Origin: Burkholderiaceae bacterium
GTDB lineage: Bacteria > Pseudomonadota > Gammaproteobacteria > Burkholderiales > Burkholderiaceae_C
Direction of reading: 5' to 3'
NCBI GenBank assembly: GCA_913776825.1
Contig: CAJYPV010000017.1
Coordinates: 124,001-188,000 of the forward strand
DNA length: 64,000 bases
The notes under the pieces were generated by a model. That model was not told the origin of the DNA. It did no database searches and saw only the letters and a program-made list of their open reading frames with translations. Within the stretch, counting starts at the first letter, position 1. Every line of letters starts with the position of its first letter. Made by a program: the position numbers and the translations under genes. This document shows, piece after piece, positions 17,215 to 28,369 of this stretch.

Positions 17215-18077
17215 AGTTCGATCTCTCCTTCAAAAACGGTCTGCGCCGGACCGGTCATGTAGACCGACGCGTTGAGGCCCTCTGACAGGCCGGCCCATTC
17301 GATGCGCAGGTCGCCGCCATGGGTGTGAACTTCGACGGCTTCGTCCAGCCAGCCCAGCCGGATGCCCGCCACCACCGCCGCACAGGCGCCGGTGCCGCAG
17401 GCCAGGGTCTCGCCGCTGCCGCGCTCATACACACGGAGCTTGACCTCGCTGCGGCTGATGACCTGCAGGAACCCGGCGTTGACGCGCCGCGGAAAGCGCT
17501 CATGGCCCTCCACCAGCGGGCCGATCTGTCCGACGGGCGCCCGGTCCACATCGTCCACTCGCTGCACTGCATGCGGGTTGCCCATGGACAGCACCGCCAC
17601 CTCGGCGGTCAGGCCATCGCCCAGATCCAGCGGCCAGCGCTCGAAGCCATGCTCAGGACGCGCCGTGGCGCCGCGGCCATCGAAAGGCACCTGGGCCAGA
17701 TCGAAGATCGGCGCGCCCATGTCGACCGTCACCCGGCCGTCCTCACGCAGACGCAGCGTCAACTGCTTGTTCACGGTCTGGACGCGCACCGTGCGCTTGT
17801 CGGTCAGACGCTTGTCGACCACGTACCGCACGAAGCAGCGCGCGCCGTTGCCGCAATGCTCCACCTCCGAGCCATCCGCATTGAAGATGCGATAGCCGAA
17901 ATCGACTTCCGCCGACGCGGGCGGCTCGATCACAAGGATCTGGTCGCAGCCCACGCCGAAGCGGCGATCGGCCACGCGCCGCAATTGCTCGGCGGACAAG
18001 GCCATCGGTTGTTGCGTGGCATCCAGCACGACGAAATCATTGCCGGCGCCCTGCATCTTGGTGAAGCGCAATTTCAT
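17211..18077 (-). CDS. dapF: Diaminopimelate epimerase
   Basis: A 288-residue epimerase converting LL- to meso-diaminopimelate for lysine and peptidoglycan synthesis. Start ATG 18077 gives the canonical [19 protein letters not shown]. Both catalytic cysteines are present, in [11 protein letters not shown] and [12 protein letters not shown]. Length fits the family. The gene overlaps the DUF484 gene and is preceded by the acyltransferase gene, 67 bases upstream. Confidence 0.96.
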   Translation of the reverse strand: MKLRFTKMQGAGNDFVVLDATQQPMALSAEQLRRVADRRFGVGCDQILVIEPPASAEVDFGYRIFNADGSEVEHCGNGARCFVRYVVDKRLTDKRTVRVQTVNKQLTLRLREDGRVTVDMGAPIFDLAQVPFDGRGATARPEHGFERWPLDLGDGLTAEVAVLSMGNPHAVQRVDDVDRAPVGQIGPLVEGHERFPRRVNAGFLQVISRSEVKLRVYERGSGETLACGTGACAAVVAGIRLGWLDEAVEVHTHGGDLRIEWAGLSEGLNASVYMTGPAQTVFEGEIEL

Positions 18078-18144
18078 GGCGGGGATTATCTCCGCGCGCT
18101 TGTGACACGGCGCTGCGATTTCCGCAGGCCGGGCCGCCGCAGAA

Positions 18145-19035
18145 TCACCGCGAGTAGAGCGACGGCTCGCCAGGCGGACGGGTCTTGAATCGCTTGTGGA
18201 CCCAGAAATACTGGGCGGGGTTTTCCAGGATCCGCGCTTCCAGCCATTGATGGAAATGCCGGGCGTCCGCTTCCAGATCGCCGCTGGGATAGCCCGGCAG
18301 CGGATCATGGGCCCGCACCAGAATGCCCTCGCCCTTGGGCAGCATGGTGACCACCACCGGCTGCACCACCATCTGCATCGTCTGCGCGATCTTGGCCGGC
18401 GCCAGCAGCGTATTGGCGGGCACGCCGAAAAATGGGATGAAGGCGGAATCCTTGGGGCCGAAATCCATGTCCGGGAGATTCAGGAAACTGAAGCCGTCGC
18501 GGATGCTGCGCAACACGCTGCGCACGCCTTCATGCCGATCCACCAGTTTCGTCACGCCGAAACGCGAGCGCGCGTGGCGCAGGCGCTCATCGACCACCGA
18601 ATTGCTCTGGCGCTGATAGATGCTGGCGCCGGGACGCGACTGGTTGAGCATCAGCGCCGGGCCGATCCAGTCCAGGCCCACGAAATGCGGCATCAGCCAC
18701 ATCACCGGCCGATCGACCTGTTCCGACAGCTTGATGTTGCCTTCGATACGCATCAGCCGCTGCAGCCGGCTGGCGGGCGCGAACCACAACAGGCCGCGCT
18801 CGATCAGGCTGCGTCCGAGCCAGCCGAAATGCTCCCGCACCAGGGCGTCACGCTCGGCGGCCGGCATCTGCGGAAAGCAGAGCTCCACATTGCGCAGCGC
18901 CACCCGGCGGCGCGATCCCGCCACCCGATGGAGCAGCCCGCCCAGTCCCCAACCGATGGCGGCCAGCCAGCGCAGCGGCAACCAGTGCAACAGCCACAAG
19001 AGTCCGATCGCTGCGTGCGTCGCTAGTTTTCCCAT
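18145..19035 (-). CDS. LpxL/HtrB-like lauroyl acyltransferase
   Basis: A 296-residue inner-membrane acyltransferase of the lipid A late-acyl family. An N-terminal hydrophobic helix ([18 protein letters not shown]) is followed by the HX4D-like active site [11 protein letters not shown] near residue 120 and a [11 protein letters not shown] region. Such enzymes add a secondary acyl chain to lipid A from acyl-ACP. The ATG at 19035 is used; a GTG at 19056 would add seven residues. Specificity (LpxL, LpxM or an ornithine-lipid type) cannot be fixed. It is divergent from metK and may lead the dapF-DUF484-xerC transcript. Confidence 0.85.
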   Translation of the reverse strand: MGKLATHAAIGLLWLLHWLPLRWLAAIGWGLGGLLHRVAGSRRRVALRNVELCFPQMPAAERDALVREHFGWLGRSLIERGLLWFAPASRLQRLMRIEGNIKLSEQVDRPVMWLMPHFVGLDWIGPALMLNQSRPGASIYQRQSNSVVDERLRHARSRFGVTKLVDRHEGVRSVLRSIRDGFSFLNLPDMDFGPKDSAFIPFFGVPANTLLAPAKIAQTMQMVVQPVVVTMLPKGEGILVRAHDPLPGYPSGDLEADARHFHQWLEARILENPAQYFWVHKRFKTRPPGEPSLYSR

Positions 19036-19078
19036 CTGACTTGCCAAGCCTTTCACCAGCTTTCGCCAGCTTCTTTTC

Positions 19079-19125
19079 TATAATCAATTCGTCGCCGAGT
19101 TAATTTGGACAACTTGCGGGGCGAC
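19079..19125 (+). promoter_or_regulatory. metK promoter -10 and 5' UTR hairpin
   Basis: A perfect TATAAT lies at 19079-19084; the -35 is poor. Directly downstream GTCGCC (19091-19096) pairs with GGCGAC (19120-19125), with AGTT/AACT pairing inside, so the predicted transcript starts with a hairpin about 80 bases ahead of the start codon. It does not match a SAM riboswitch class that I recognise. Confidence 0.5.
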
Positions 19126-19201
19126 TCATAAATCCCGCTAAAGCGTTCGCCGCCTGACTCCTCAGCACGGCAACGCCGACGACTGAACCCAGGAGTTTAA
19201 A

Positions 19202-20380
19202 TTGGCAAGCGATTTCCTCTTCACCTCGGAATCCGTCTCTGAAGGCCACCCCGACAAGGTCGCCGATCAGATTTCTGATGCGATTCTCGACGCCATCCTC
19301 GCGCAAGACCCGCGCTCCCGCGTGGCCGCCGAGACCCTCTGCAACACCGGCCTGGTGGTGCTGGCAGGCGAAATCACCACCAACGCGCATGTGGATTACA
19401 TCCAGGTCGCGCGCGACACCATCAAACGCATCGGTTACGACAACACCGAATACGGCATCGACTACAAGGGCTGCGCGGTCCTGGTCGCCTACGACAAGCA
19501 AAGCAACGACATCGCCCAGGGCGTGGACCAGGCGTCCGACGACCACCTCAACACCGGCGCCGGTGACCAGGGCCTGATGTTCGGCTATGCCTGCGACGAA
19601 ACGCCGGAGCTGATGCCGGCGCCCATCTATTACGCCCATCGTCTGGTCGAGCGCCAGGCCCAGCTGCGCAAGGACGGCCGTCTGCCCTTCCTCCGTCCGG
19701 ATGCGAAGAGCCAGGTCACCATGCGCTACGTCAACGGCAAGCCGCACAGCGTGGACACCGTCGTGCTGTCGACCCAGCATGCGCCCGAGATGTCTCTGGG
19801 CGACAAGATGAAGCCCGAGTTCTACGAGGCGGTCATCGAGGAAATCATCAAGCCGGTGCTGCCCAAGGAATGGCTGCAGGACACGAAATACCTGGTCAAC
19901 CCGACCGGCCGTTTCGTCATCGGCGGCCCGCAGGGCGATTGCGGCCTGACCGGTCGCAAGATCATCGTCGACACCTACGGCGGCGCCTGCCCGCACGGCG
20001 GTGGCGCGTTCTCGGGCAAGGATCCGACGAAGGTGGACCGCTCCGCCGCCTACGCCGCCCGCTATGTCGCCAAGAACATCGTGGCCGCCGGTCTGGCGCG
20101 CCAGTGCCAGATCCAGGTCGCCTATGCGATCGGCGTGGCGCGTCCGATGAACGTGACGGTCTACACGGAAGGCACCGGCGTCATCCCCGACGAGCAGATC
20201 GCCGCGCTGGTGAATGAGCATTTCGACCTGCGTCCGAAGGGCATCATCCAGATGCTGGACCTGCTGCGCCCGATCTACTCGAAGACCGCCGCCTACGGCC
20301 ACTTCGGCCGTGAAGAGCCGGAGTTCTCGTGGGAGCGCACCGACAAGGCCCAGGCGCTGCGCGCCGCCGCCGGCCTCTGA
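19202..20380 (+). CDS. metK: S-adenosylmethionine synthetase
   Basis: A 392-residue enzyme making SAM from methionine and ATP. Signatures: [19 protein letters not shown] at the N-terminus, the hexapeptide-type [12 protein letters not shown] near 120 and [19 protein letters not shown] near 265. The start codon is TTG at 19202, supported by AGGAG eight bases ahead and by the fixed N-terminus [16 protein letters not shown]; there is no suitable ATG. A strong GC-rich terminator follows. With ahcY and metF 5-8 kb downstream, most of the SAM cycle is in one stretch. Confidence 0.97.
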   Translation: MASDFLFTSESVSEGHPDKVADQISDAILDAILAQDPRSRVAAETLCNTGLVVLAGEITTNAHVDYIQVARDTIKRIGYDNTEYGIDYKGCAVLVAYDKQSNDIAQGVDQASDDHLNTGAGDQGLMFGYACDETPELMPAPIYYAHRLVERQAQLRKDGRLPFLRPDAKSQVTMRYVNGKPHSVDTVVLSTQHAPEMSLGDKMKPEFYEAVIEEIIKPVLPKEWLQDTKYLVNPTGRFVIGGPQGDCGLTGRKIIVDTYGGACPHGGGAFSGKDPTKVDRSAAYAARYVAKNIVAAGLARQCQIQVAYAIGVARPMNVTVYTEGTGVIPDEQIAALVNEHFDLRPKGIIQMLDLLRPIYSKTAAYGHFGREEPEFSWERTDKAQALRAAAGL

Positions 20381-20497
20381 GCCCGGCGCTGGCTGGCGCG
20401 TCGCGGCGCGCCGCCGGTGGGCCAGCGGTCCTCGGTTCGTCGCCCGCCTCTCGGGGCCGGTGTTTTGACACGAAGGACTGCGACTTACCCCTCACTC

Positions 20498-20522
20498 AGG
20501 GCCGCCTCGGGCGGCCCTTTTC
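20498..20522 (+). terminator. Rho-independent terminator after metK
   Basis: GGGCCGCC (20499-20506), loop TCG, GGCGGCCC (20510-20517), then TTTT. It lies 117 bases past the metK stop and just before the REC-GGDEF gene. Confidence 0.88.
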
Positions 20523-20547
20523 ATTGGCGCCCCGGCACAATCATCGG

Positions 20548-21558
20548 ATGAGCCCGACGCCCTCCACACCTGCGCCGCTGACCATCCTGATCGTCGACGA
20601 TCAGAGCGCCACCCGCGTGGCCCTGACCGCCGAGCTGGACCGTGTCGGCCATCGCGTGCTGGAGGCCGACAGCGCCACCTGGGCCCTCGAACTCTTCCAG
20701 CGCTACAAGCCCGACATCGTGCTGCTGGACGTGGAAATGCCCGGTCAGGACGGCTACTGGACCGCTCGCGAAATGCGCGCGGCCGAGCCCGGCGGCTGGA
20801 CGCCGATCATCTTCCTGTCCCAATTCAATCAGGCCGCCGATGTCTGGAAGGGCATCGAATCCGGTGGCGATGATTACCTGGTCAAACCGGTGTCGCCGAT
20901 GATCCTGCATGCCAAGCTGCGCGCGATGCAGCGACTGGCGCAGATGCGGCAACGGCTGGTGAAGATGTCCGAGGAACTGCGCTCGGCCAATGCGCAATTG
21001 GAGAAGCTCTCCACGGTCGATGGCCTGACCGGCCTGATGAACCGCCGCGCGCTGGATGCCCGGCTGCAGCAGGAGCTGGATCTGGCCCGTCGCGAGGGCA
21101 AGCCGCTCACGCTCGTGCTCTGCGACGTCGATCACTTCAAGCGCTACAACGATGCGATGGGCCATGTGGCCGGCGATGCCTGCCTGCGCCGCGTCGGACA
21201 ACTGCTGCGGGAAACCTGCCGCCGTCCCAGCGATTGCGCCAGCCGCTACGGCGGCGAGGAATTCGCGCTGGTGCTGCCCAACACGCCGCGCTCCGGGGCG
21301 ATGACCTATGCCCGGGCGCTGATCAAGACCATCGAGCTGGCCGCACTGCCGCATCCCGATTCGCCGACCGGCCCGCACATCACCCTGAGCGGCGGCATCA
21401 CCACCTGCCTGCCCGACGAAAGCACCAGCGCCGAAGGCCTGATCCTGCGCGCGGACGACGCGCTCTACAACGCCAAGTCCACCGGCCGGAACCGCTTCTT
21501 CAGCTACGAAATGCAGATGGACACCGAAGAGCAGCGCCGTCGCACCTTCGGCAGCTGA
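20548..21558 (+). CDS. Response regulator with diguanylate cyclase output (REC-GGDEF)
   Basis: A 336-residue PleD/WspR-like protein. The receiver domain (about 10-130) shows ILIVDDQ, the phosphoacceptor in VLLDVEMPGQDG, and YLVKPVSP with the conserved Lys. A helical linker (near 135-160) leads to a GGDEF domain with RYGGEEF, an intact active site, and RPSD five residues before it as an inhibitory I-site. It should make cyclic-di-GMP when phosphorylated and be product-inhibited. No kinase gene is adjacent, so its partner is unknown; the ribosome site is weak. Confidence 0.93.
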   Translation: MSPTPSTPAPLTILIVDDQSATRVALTAELDRVGHRVLEADSATWALELFQRYKPDIVLLDVEMPGQDGYWTAREMRAAEPGGWTPIIFLSQFNQAADVWKGIESGGDDYLVKPVSPMILHAKLRAMQRLAQMRQRLVKMSEELRSANAQLEKLSTVDGLTGLMNRRALDARLQQELDLARREGKPLTLVLCDVDHFKRYNDAMGHVAGDACLRRVGQLLRETCRRPSDCASRYGGEEFALVLPNTPRSGAMTYARALIKTIELAALPHPDSPTGPHITLSGGITTCLPDESTSAEGLILRADDALYNAKSTGRNRFFSYEMQMDTEEQRRRTFGS

Positions 21559-21618
21559 GCGCGGCGCGGTCGACGTTCCCGCCGTTGACCTGACCTCGCA
21601 CGATCTTCGGTCCCGCAA

Positions 21619-21650
21619 GCGATCACGATCGCCATGACGATCTTGATCGC
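21619..21650. repeat. GATC-rich hairpin between convergent genes
   Basis: GCGATCACGATC (21619-21630) and GATCTTGATCGC (21639-21650) form a 12-base stem with one mismatch and an eight-base loop, between the REC-GGDEF gene and the aldo/keto reductase gene. No T-run, so termination is uncertain. Confidence 0.55.
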
Positions 21651-21677
21651 GATGCGCAGTTCCAAAGGCCGCGTCGC

Positions 21678-22730
21678 TCAGGCGGCCTGCCGCTCCGGCG
21701 ACGCCCCATTCAACAGCGCCATCGACACCGCGGGATAACGCGGTCCCGACACCGGATGCGCCGCCAGCAGGTCACGCACATCCTCGCGCAGCACGTCATT
21801 GAGCAGCAGCCGCGCCGCGCGCGCGTTTTCCTCCAGACGCGCCAGGCTGCGCGTGCCGGGAATCGGCACCACGTCCGGGCCGCGATCCAGCAGCCAGGCC
21901 AGCGCGAGCTGGGCCGCGGTCATGCCGTGGTCGGCGGCCAGCGCGCTCACCGCGTCGGCCAGCGACAGATTCGCTCGCAGATGGGCCGGCTGGAAGCGCG
22001 GGTTGAGCCGGCGCCAATCGGTGGTCGCGAGTTGGTCGGCATCGCGGATCGCGCCGGTCAGGAAGCCTCGGCCCAATGGGCTGTAAGGCACCAGCGCGAT
22101 GCCGAGCTCGCGGCAGGTCGGCAGCACCTCGGCCTCCACATCGCGCGTCCACAGCGAATACTCGGTCTGCACCGCCGCCAGCGGATGCAACCGATGCGCG
22201 CGGCGGATCGTCTCGGCCGAGGCCTCCGACAGACCGATGTGGCGCACCTTGCCCGAGCGCACCAGCTCCGACATCGCACCGACCGTGTCCTCGATCGGCA
22301 CCGTCGGATCGACGCGGTGCAGGTAGTAGAGGTCGATGTGGTTGACGCCCAGCCGGCGCAGGCTGGCATCGCAGGCGCGATGGACATGCGCCGGGCGGCC
22401 ATCCACACCGGCCGACAAGCCCTCGGCATTGCGGACGATGCCGAACTTCGTGGCCAGCACCACCTCGCGGCGGCGATTGGCCAGCAGGCCGGAAATCAGG
22501 CGCTCATTCGCGCCCATCCCGTAGAGATCGGCCGTGTCGAGGAAATTCATGCCCAGGTCCAGCGCCCGGTGCAGGACGCGCAGGGAATGGGCATCGTCGG
22601 CGGGTCCGTAGAAATCGGACATGCCCATGCAGCCCAGTCCCAGGGCGGAGACCTCGGGCCCATGCGCGCCCAGGCGGCGCCGGGGCAACTGGGGCAGCGA
22701 ATGGTGGGGTTCTCGGTTCCAGGCAGTCAT
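21678..22730 (-). CDS. Aldo/keto reductase
   Basis: A 350-residue NADPH-dependent TIM-barrel oxidoreductase. The catalytic tetrad is visible: Asp and Tyr in [14 protein letters not shown], Lys in VVLATKFG and His in LYYLHRVDP. The C-terminal cofactor loop is VVPIPGTRS. Close to the AKR13-type yajO/PlaDS-like reductases. AAGGAG precedes the ATG. It is divergent from an AraC regulator across 172 bases, so AraC may control it; the substrate is unknown. Confidence 0.92.
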   Translation of the reverse strand: MTAWNREPHHSLPQLPRRRLGAHGPEVSALGLGCMGMSDFYGPADDAHSLRVLHRALDLGMNFLDTADLYGMGANERLISGLLANRRREVVLATKFGIVRNAEGLSAGVDGRPAHVHRACDASLRRLGVNHIDLYYLHRVDPTVPIEDTVGAMSELVRSGKVRHIGLSEASAETIRRAHRLHPLAAVQTEYSLWTRDVEAEVLPTCRELGIALVPYSPLGRGFLTGAIRDADQLATTDWRRLNPRFQPAHLRANLSLADAVSALAADHGMTAAQLALAWLLDRGPDVVPIPGTRSLARLEENARAARLLLNDVLREDVRDLLAAHPVSGPRYPAVSMALLNGASPERQAA

Positions 22731-22902
22731 GGTGCGCTCCTTGCGATTCGTTCCCGCGACGCACCCAGGCGCCGCGTTGCCGAGAGCTTAGAAATTCGAC
22801 CCCTCATGGAGCCAGCGCAAATCTCGCCCATCCTTGCCCAATCCTCCGGACCCCGGTGCGGCGGCCTGGGCACGCGCGCGAACCCCTTGCACAATTGGTC
22901 GC

Positions 22903-23835
22903 ATGGTCCTTCCCACCCCGCTCCCCATGGCCGATGCGCTGCAGGCGCTCCGGGCCCAGATGGTGGATCTCACCCTGCGCCATGTGCCCGGCGACGGATC
23001 GCATGCCAGCGCGGTCGGCTGCCTGCATCTGATCCGCGCCGGCTGCAGCTCGGCCAAGCCCGGGCCGGCGCTCTATGAGCCCGGCCTGGTGATCGTGCTG
23101 CAAGGCCGCAAGAAGGTCGAGCTGGGCCAGGAGACGCTCTACTACGACCCGCTGCACTTCCTGCTGGTGTCGATGACGATGCTGCCGCGCGGCCAGGTGA
23201 TCGAGGCCACGCCCGAGCGTCCCTACCTGTGCGTGCGCATCAGCTGCGACACCCAGACGCTGGCGGATCTGATGCTGGAAGTCGGGCCGTCGTCCTCGGA
23301 CGCCGCGCCGCAAGCGGCCTCCGGCCTGAATGTGGCGCCGGTATCGGAATCGCTGTTGAGCGCCACGCTGCGACTGATGCAGCTGCTGGATGCGCCGCAG
23401 GACCAGCGGGTGATGGGGCCGTTGCTGCAGCGCGAGATCTTCTACCGCGTGCTCACCGGCCCGCTCGGTCCTCGCCTGCGCACGCTGGCCCAGCAGGACG
23501 GCGCCACGCGGCGCGTCTCACGCGCCATCGATGAACTGAACCGTCGCTTCAACGAGCCGCTCAGCATCGATGAACTGGCCGCCGTCGCGCACATGAGCCC
23601 ATCGACGCTGCATCAGCGCTTCAAGCAATTGACCAGCCTGTCGCCGATGCAATATCAGAAGCAGTTGCGCCTGCAGCATGCGCGTCGGCTGATGCTGGCG
23701 GACGGCCTGGACGCGGCGCGCGCGGCCCATCAGGTCGGCTATGAAAGCGCGTCGCAGTTCAGCCGCGAATACCGACGGCTCTTCGGCACGCCGCCGCGAG
23801 CGGACATCGAGCAATTGCTGCGCGTCGTCGGCTGA
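22903..23835 (+). CDS. AraC-family transcriptional regulator
   Basis: A 310-residue regulator. The N-terminal AraC_N-type domain (VGCLHLIRAGCSSAKPGPALY onwards in part, residues 30-190) is followed by two HTH motifs: LSIDELAAVAHMSPSTLH and AAHQVGYESASQFSREYRRL. An alternative ATG is at 22927. It is transcribed away from the aldo/keto reductase, the usual regulator-target layout for this AraC subgroup. Convergent with the HAD phosphatase gene, 2 bases apart. Confidence 0.92.
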   Translation: MVLPTPLPMADALQALRAQMVDLTLRHVPGDGSHASAVGCLHLIRAGCSSAKPGPALYEPGLVIVLQGRKKVELGQETLYYDPLHFLLVSMTMLPRGQVIEATPERPYLCVRISCDTQTLADLMLEVGPSSSDAAPQAASGLNVAPVSESLLSATLRLMQLLDAPQDQRVMGPLLQREIFYRVLTGPLGPRLRTLAQQDGATRRVSRAIDELNRRFNEPLSIDELAAVAHMSPSTLHQRFKQLTSLSPMQYQKQLRLQHARRLMLADGLDAARAAHQVGYESASQFSREYRRLFGTPPRADIEQLLRVVG

Positions 23836-23837
23836 GA

Positions 23838-24623
23838 TCAGCCGCCACGCGCCGCCAGCAGCGCGCCCGCCACTTCGGCGAAGCCTTCGCCGCGCTCGCC
23901 GTCGGTCACATAGGCCGGGCGATGCGCCAGCATCGGCAGGAAGCGGCGCACATTGGCCACGCCCACCGACAGGGGCACCCGCTCGAACATCAGCTGGTCA
24001 TTGGTCGAGTCGCCCACATAGACCCAACGGGCGGGATCGAAGGCCTGGTCGGTCAACCGCGACACCGCCCAGTGCGCGGCGGTCCATTTGCTGTGCTCGC
24101 CGATCCAGCCATTGATGTGGATGGAGCTCACCGTCGCGGTCAGACCATGCGCGCGCATCAGCGCACAGACGCGCGCGATGTCGGCCTCGTCCAGCGTGCT
24201 GAACTCGCTGTGGTCGATGGCGATGTCGGTCAGGCGGCCGGCGCTGTCCTGGGCCAGGCGGGCGCGGGGCACCTGATCGAGGATGTCGGCGGCGCAGCGG
24301 CGCAGTCGCTCGGCATTCGTCTGGCGGATTGCATCGTCCTGCTGATACTCGATCCGCAGTTGCGCATCCTCCCGACACAGCAGCACGCCGCCGTTCTCGG
24401 CCACGATGCCGCGCACCGGCCACGACAGCGCGAACGGCTCGCTCCAGCCGGCCGGCCGGCCGGTGATGGCGATCACCGGCACCCCGGCGGCGTCCAGTTG
24501 TCGCAGCGCCGCGAGAGCGGAGGGCGCGATCGCGCCGTGCTCGGTCAGGGTGTCGTCGATGTCGGTCAGCACGCCCTGCACGGCGCGCCATTCTTCACGG
24601 GAACAGGAACTCAGCGATCGCAT
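23838..24623 (-). CDS. HAD-superfamily phosphatase, mannosyl-3-phosphoglycerate-phosphatase/Cof type
   Basis: A 261-residue HAD type IIB hydrolase. Motif I is LTDIDDTLTEHG, motif II VIAITGRPAG, then VAENGGVLL, a Lys in EHSKWTAAHW, and motif IV VYVGDSTNDQLMF. Similarity is to the Cof/trehalose-phosphatase/MPG-phosphatase group that dephosphorylates sugar phosphates; the substrate is not fixed. Start ATG 24623 was chosen because the upstream extension is not protein-like. It is divergent from the ahcY riboswitch region. Confidence 0.85.
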   Translation of the reverse strand: MRSLSSCSREEWRAVQGVLTDIDDTLTEHGAIAPSALAALRQLDAAGVPVIAITGRPAGWSEPFALSWPVRGIVAENGGVLLCREDAQLRIEYQQDDAIRQTNAERLRRCAADILDQVPRARLAQDSAGRLTDIAIDHSEFSTLDEADIARVCALMRAHGLTATVSSIHINGWIGEHSKWTAAHWAVSRLTDQAFDPARWVYVGDSTNDQLMFERVPLSVGVANVRRFLPMLAHRPAYVTDGERGEGFAEVAGALLAARGG

Positions 24624-24658
24624 GGGCGGCGATTGTGCGTCAGCCCCGTGCCAGGCCC

Positions 24659-24686
24659 TCGACGCCGCGGCAAACCTGTCTACAAT
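24659..24686 (+). promoter_or_regulatory. Promoter of the ahcY-tlyA-metF operon
   Basis: TCGACG at 24659-24664 (four of six matches to TTGACA) is followed after 16 bases by TACAAT at 24681-24686. The predicted transcript would start a few bases before the SAH riboswitch. Confidence 0.6.
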
Positions 24687-24695
24687 TGCGCCCTG

Positions 24696-24787
24696 TTCCG
24701 AGGAGCGTTGCAACCTCCCATCACCAGAGGCCAGGCTCGGAACCGCCGTGCGGCGATCGTCGCGCGGCATTGGCAACCGCGCTCACC
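24696..24787 (+). ncRNA. SAH (S-adenosylhomocysteine) riboswitch
   Basis: The aptamer signature is clear: TTCCGAGGAGCGTTGCAACC at 24696-24715, GCCAGGCTCGGAA around 24730-24742, and GCAACCGCGCTCACC ending at 24787. P1 pairs TTCCGAG with CTCGGAA (24736-24742), and GAGCG pairs with CGCTC (near 24779-24783) as the pseudoknot. SAH riboswitches turn genes on when AdoHcy builds up and occur mainly upstream of ahcY in beta- and gammaproteobacteria, exactly this position. About 160 bases separate it from the ahcY start, room for an expression platform. Confidence 0.93.
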
Positions 24788-24947
24788 CGTTGACCCTTTG
24801 GCGGCCGGGTGAGGCTTGAGCGGCACCGCTGCTCGGCAAACCGCCCTTCTCCAGGTATGGCGAGACATTGCGACTTTTTGCGATGCCTCGCGACCTCGCG
24901 CACCCGGCCCCATCGGCGTCAACGGCTCTACCCACGTAGGAGCCCGC

Positions 24948-26381
<1,434 letters not shown>

Positions 26382-26573
26382 GCGGCGGTCCACGCGGCCG
26401 GGCCGTCGCCTGGCCGCGTCCGCGCACGGCGTGGGAGATCGAACGATGTCCCACGCCCGGCGCGATCTCACCGATGTCCTCTGATTCCCGGGGCGGCCCA
26501 CGGCCTCCCCGTCTTCCCGACTCCCGGTGTCGATCGCTGCATCGACCTGCCGCCGCGCCCTGTCCTGGACCTG

Positions 26574-27413
26574 ATGAGAGCCGATCAATTCCTCGTTGCC
26601 GCCGGCCTGGCCCCGACGCGATCCGCCGCGCAACGGCTGATCGAGCGCGGCGCCGTGCTCTGGTCCTCGCCCAAAGGTTGGGTGCCGCTCAAGAAGGCCG
26701 GCGAAGCGCTGCCCGAACACGCCGAAGTCCGCATCACCGATGACGCCGAGCTGCGCTATGTGTCGCGCGGCGGGCTGAAGCTCGAAGGCGCTTTGCGCGC
26801 CTGTGGCCTGGATGTCGCCGGCTGGACCGTGCTCGACATCGGCCAAAGCACCGGCGGCTTCACCGACTGCCTGCTGAAAGCCGGCGCGGCCGCGGTGGTG
26901 GGCGTCGACGTGGGCCACGGCCAGTTGCATGCCTCGCTCCAGACCGATCCGCGGGTCACGGCGCTGGAAGGCACCCATGTGCGGGAACTGCCCACCTCCC
27001 GACTGCCCGACCTGGCACCGGCAACCGGTTTCCCGCTGATCGTGGGCGACCTCAGTTTCATTTCGATGATCGGCGCCCTGCCGCATCTGGATCGCTGGTT
27101 GTCGGCCCAGGGTCAGGTGTTGCTGCTGATCAAGCCGCAGTTCGAGCTGGGTCCGCAGGCCATCGGCAAAGGCGGCCTGGTGAAGGATCCATCGCTGTAT
27201 CCCGTGCTGGCTCAGCAGGCACACGCCGCAGCCGCCGCCTTGGGCTGGCAGGTGCGCGGCTGGATGGACAGCCCGATTGCGGGCGGCGACGGCAATCGCG
27301 AGTTCTTTCTGTGGGCGAGCCGCGCGAGCGCGGGCGCCCTGCCCGAGACCGCGGCCACGCCTCGCCCGATCGCCACGACTTCGATTTCCTCAGACGCCAA
27401 GGACGCCTCATGA
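26574..27413 (+). CDS. tlyA: TlyA-family rRNA (cytidine-2'-O)-methyltransferase/haemolysin-like
   Basis: A 279-residue protein with an N-terminal S4 RNA-binding domain (MRADQFLVAAGLAPTRS) and a FtsJ-like SAM methyltransferase domain (VLDIGQSTGGFTDCLL, GVDVGHGQLH, IVGDLSFIS). TlyA proteins 2'-O-methylate 16S and/or 23S rRNA; some homologues are called haemolysins. The motif usually read as DVGSSTGG appears here as DIGQSTGG. The stop overlaps the metF start by ATGA, so the two are coupled. Its place in a methyl-cycle operon is a notable pairing of a SAM consumer with SAM recycling genes. Confidence 0.92.
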   Translation: MRADQFLVAAGLAPTRSAAQRLIERGAVLWSSPKGWVPLKKAGEALPEHAEVRITDDAELRYVSRGGLKLEGALRACGLDVAGWTVLDIGQSTGGFTDCLLKAGAAAVVGVDVGHGQLHASLQTDPRVTALEGTHVRELPTSRLPDLAPATGFPLIVGDLSFISMIGALPHLDRWLSAQGQVLLLIKPQFELGPQAIGKGGLVKDPSLYPVLAQQAHAAAAALGWQVRGWMDSPIAGGDGNREFFLWASRASAGALPETAATPRPIATTSISSDAKDAS

Positions 27414-28249
27414 CGACGCCGGTCAGCATTGAATTCTTCCCGCCCAACACGCCGGTCGGCGCTGAGAAGCTCAAGACGGTCGTGCAGGAGTTGCGCGCGG
27501 TGAACCCGCAGTACTTCAGCGTCACCTACGGCGCGGGCGGCTCGACCCGCGAGAAAACGCTGGCCACCGTGGCCGACATCGCCAGCCAGGGTTTCGAGGC
27601 GGCGCCGCATCTGTCCTGCGTGGGCTCGACCCGCGAGAACATCGCCGAGATCCTCGCCACCTACCGCGAGCAGAACATCCGACGCGTGGTCGCCTTGCGC
27701 GGTGACCTGCCCAGCGGCACGGCCACCGCCGGCGAGTTCCGCTACGCGGCGGAGCTGGTCCGCTTCATCCGCGAGACCCAGGGCGAGGACTGGGACATCG
27801 AAGTCGCCGCCTATCCCGAGTACCACCCGCAGCAGCGCTACGCCGCCCGCGATCTGCAGTATTTCGCCGACAAGGTGAAGGCCGGCGCCAGCGGTGCCAT
27901 CACCCAGTTCTTCTACAACCCGGATGCCTACTTCCATTTCGTCGACGCGGTGCGCGCGCTCGGCGTGGACGTGCCGATCGTGCCGGGCATCATGCCGATC
28001 AACAACTACGCCCGCATCGCGCAGTTCGCGCAGCGTGACGGCATCGAGATTCCGCGCTGGGTCGCGCTGAAGATGGAGGGCTACATGGACGACGCCGCCT
28101 CGGTGCGCGAGTTCGGCCTGGAGGTGCTCACCCGGCTGTGCGAGCGCCTGATCGCCGGCGGCGTGCCGGGCCTGCACTTCTATACGCTCAACCAATCCGC
28201 GCTCACGCTGGCGTTGTGCCAGCGCCTCGGGTTGTCAAACGAACGTTGA
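27410..28249 (+). CDS. metF: Methylenetetrahydrofolate reductase [NAD(P)H]
   Basis: A 279-residue FAD enzyme reducing 5,10-methylene-THF to 5-methyl-THF, the methyl donor for methionine synthase. SIEFFPPNT, FSVTYGAGGSTREKT, HLSCVGSTRENI, ALRGDLPSG and ITQFFYNPDAYF match MetF. ATG 27410 overlaps the tlyA stop. It closes the riboswitch-led ahcY-tlyA-metF operon, so homocysteine released by AhcY and methyl-THF made here rise together. Confidence 0.96.
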   Translation: MTTPVSIEFFPPNTPVGAEKLKTVVQELRAVNPQYFSVTYGAGGSTREKTLATVADIASQGFEAAPHLSCVGSTRENIAEILATYREQNIRRVVALRGDLPSGTATAGEFRYAAELVRFIRETQGEDWDIEVAAYPEYHPQQRYAARDLQYFADKVKAGASGAITQFFYNPDAYFHFVDAVRALGVDVPIVPGIMPINNYARIAQFAQRDGIEIPRWVALKMEGYMDDAASVREFGLEVLTRLCERLIAGGVPGLHFYTLNQSALTLALCQRLGLSNER

Positions 28250-28369
28250 TCTCGCTCAAGCAGCGGCCGATGACCGGGCCTTTGCATGCTGAGCTTGTTC
28301 AAGGTCAAGGCCGCAACGCCATGCCGGCCGTTCAATAGCTCCGTGATTCATCCATCCAGGAGATATCGA

